Below, piece by piece: positions 62,998 through 64,000 of a stretch of DNA of 64,000 nt. The stretch comes from Siphonodentalium dalli (lineage: Eukaryota; Mollusca; Scaphopoda; Gadilida; Siphonodentaliidae). The stretch spans positions 136,281,990 to 136,345,989 of the forward strand of contig CP136067.1 in assembly GCA_032622095.1 (NCBI GenBank), read 5' to 3'. The stretch's first letter is position 1. Each line of letters opens with the position of its first letter. The notes beneath the pieces are model-generated. The model did no database searches and was not told the origin of the DNA. It was given only the letters and a program-made list of their open reading frames with translations. The translations under genes were made by a program, and so were the position numbers.

Positions 62998-64000
62998 TAT
63001 AGTCCGGGAGCTAATAGGGGTACCATTGCACCCCCTGGGTCTTAACTTCACCCCACTAATTGTGTTCATTATTATGTCCTTCAACTTTTAAGCAATGTTA
63101 ACAAGAAAAAAAAGTGGCCGTGTAGACTCCAGACAAAATGGCGTCCATCATGGCCGCCGTTTTTCAGCCCAGACCCTAAGTCAGTTTTATGTAAATTATA
63201 GCGGGAAAATCTTGTAAAATGTATACAAATGTATATATTTTCTTGAAGCTGAGACATAATGACACATTTTTGAGCCAAAATTGAAACTCACCATCCAAGA
63301 TGGCCGCCAAAATGGCCACCGGAAGTTGAAAATATAAACTTTTTTCACAAATATCTTCTAGATCAATTCATGCTGTTTGGAACTGGTTGAGTAATGCAAC
63401 TTTATTTTGTGTTTTTTATATTAACTGATCATTGGAGCAACGAAATATGCAATTATTGGGGTCCTAACCCCTTCCGATCCCTCAAAAATTCGATTTTACA
63501 GAATGCGGTATAAAATTTCACAAAAAATCACAATTGGGATTCTAGTCATATTTCAACAAGAAATGAACAGAACTTTGTAATGTAAGTGAGGCATATCATT
63601 AACTATTAATATTCCAAATCACTGGAACCAAAATTCTTACTTTGGCTCAAAATGGCTGCCAATATGGCCGCCAAAATATGGAAAATGGTAAATATTACAC
63701 CAGGTTGTCCTGCAATCGCTTACAAGTTGTGGTTGATGTATAAAATTGGCTATTCTGCATTCTATACATTGAATACCAACATGTCTGATGCACCATGGTT
63801 AATTGTTACTATTGTCACCCCTGACATCGTCAACAATATTGGACTTTTCTCTCAAAAACTTGACATAAATATGGGCAAAAATTTACTTTTCAGATTTACT
63901 TTTCAGGTTTGGACCATTTTTTCAGGTAAAATATAACTATCTTTGGATTGAAAGGTGTTTATTGTTTTGGTCTATTTTAAATGTATCACACTACAGTGTT
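62998..64000 (+). mobile_element. Third, diverged copy of the giant foldback arm (runs off window)
   Basis: It begins tagtccgggagctaatagg and continues cttaacttcaccccactaat, gttaacaagaaaaaaaagtg and aaaatggcgtccatcatggc, colinear with 53131-53290. Further AAGATGGCCGCCAAAATGGCC-like blocks at ~63298 and ~63648 keep the 161- and 350-bp spacing of the left arm. The rest is more diverged, and the element continues beyond the window. Confidence 0.8.

Overview
This window looks like non-coding, transposon-dense DNA from an animal genome, probably a marine invertebrate. The support is AT-rich sequence with frequent TACATGTA and ACCGGTA words, several animal-type LINE fragments, a Ty3/gypsy retroelement with animal-type chromatin and nuclease domains, and many MITEs and foldback repeats. 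I cannot fix the phylum. I found no convincing host gene, tRNA, rRNA, CRISPR array or bacterial-style operon. Almost every long open frame belongs to a retroelement or is a by-product of a repeat.

Layout. 1-10.6 kb: AT-rich repeats, a TTAA-flanked MITE, hairpins, and a foldback element (about 7.25-8.94 kb) whose long inverted arms carry a 16/32-bp minisatellite, followed by a short relative (8.94-9.33 kb). 10.6-15.5 kb: a satellite array of about 13 monomers of ~384 bp, with a three-monomer higher-order repeat of ~1153 bp. 15.5-21.7 kb: dispersed repeats, a second MITE type and LINE tails. 21.8-23.6 kb: a broken LINE reverse transcriptase with a MITE inserted exactly at a TTAA.

24.7-35.2 kb is the centre of interest: a Ty3/gypsy-type element on the + strand. 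It has a Gag ORF with an N-terminal helix-hairpin-helix-like motif and an internally repeated coiled coil, and a zinc knuckle placed after an in-frame TAG. Pol (protease, RT, RNase H, integrase) has one TGA in RT and one frameshift after the integrase core. The integrase C-terminus carries a duplicated GPY/F-like module and a PHD finger. A further long ORF contains an Arg/Ser-rich region, a zinc-finger-like motif and the start of a TatD-type metallohydrolase domain. That domain is cut off by an 81-bp palindrome and a 55-bp tandem repeat. No LTR pair was found.

35.9-53.1 kb: LINE 3' ends in both orientations, three more TTAA MITE copies, minisatellites, a GAT/GAC microsatellite, and an unusual set of near-perfect palindromes of 80-180 bp. 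53.13-61.12 kb: a very large foldback element with arms of ~2.4 kb, built partly from ~173-bp subrepeats with an AAGATGGCGGC-type motif. One arm is split by a nested 2.9-kb element with its own TIRs. A third copy of the same foldback end starts near 63.0 kb and runs off the window.

The genes do not form a pathway. The coherent unit is the gypsy element: Gag packages the RNA, Pol processes, copies and integrates it, the PHD finger may direct integration to marked chromatin, and the TatD-like ORF would add a nuclease. This copy is broken in at least three places and lacks a visible 3' end, so it is very probably inactive.
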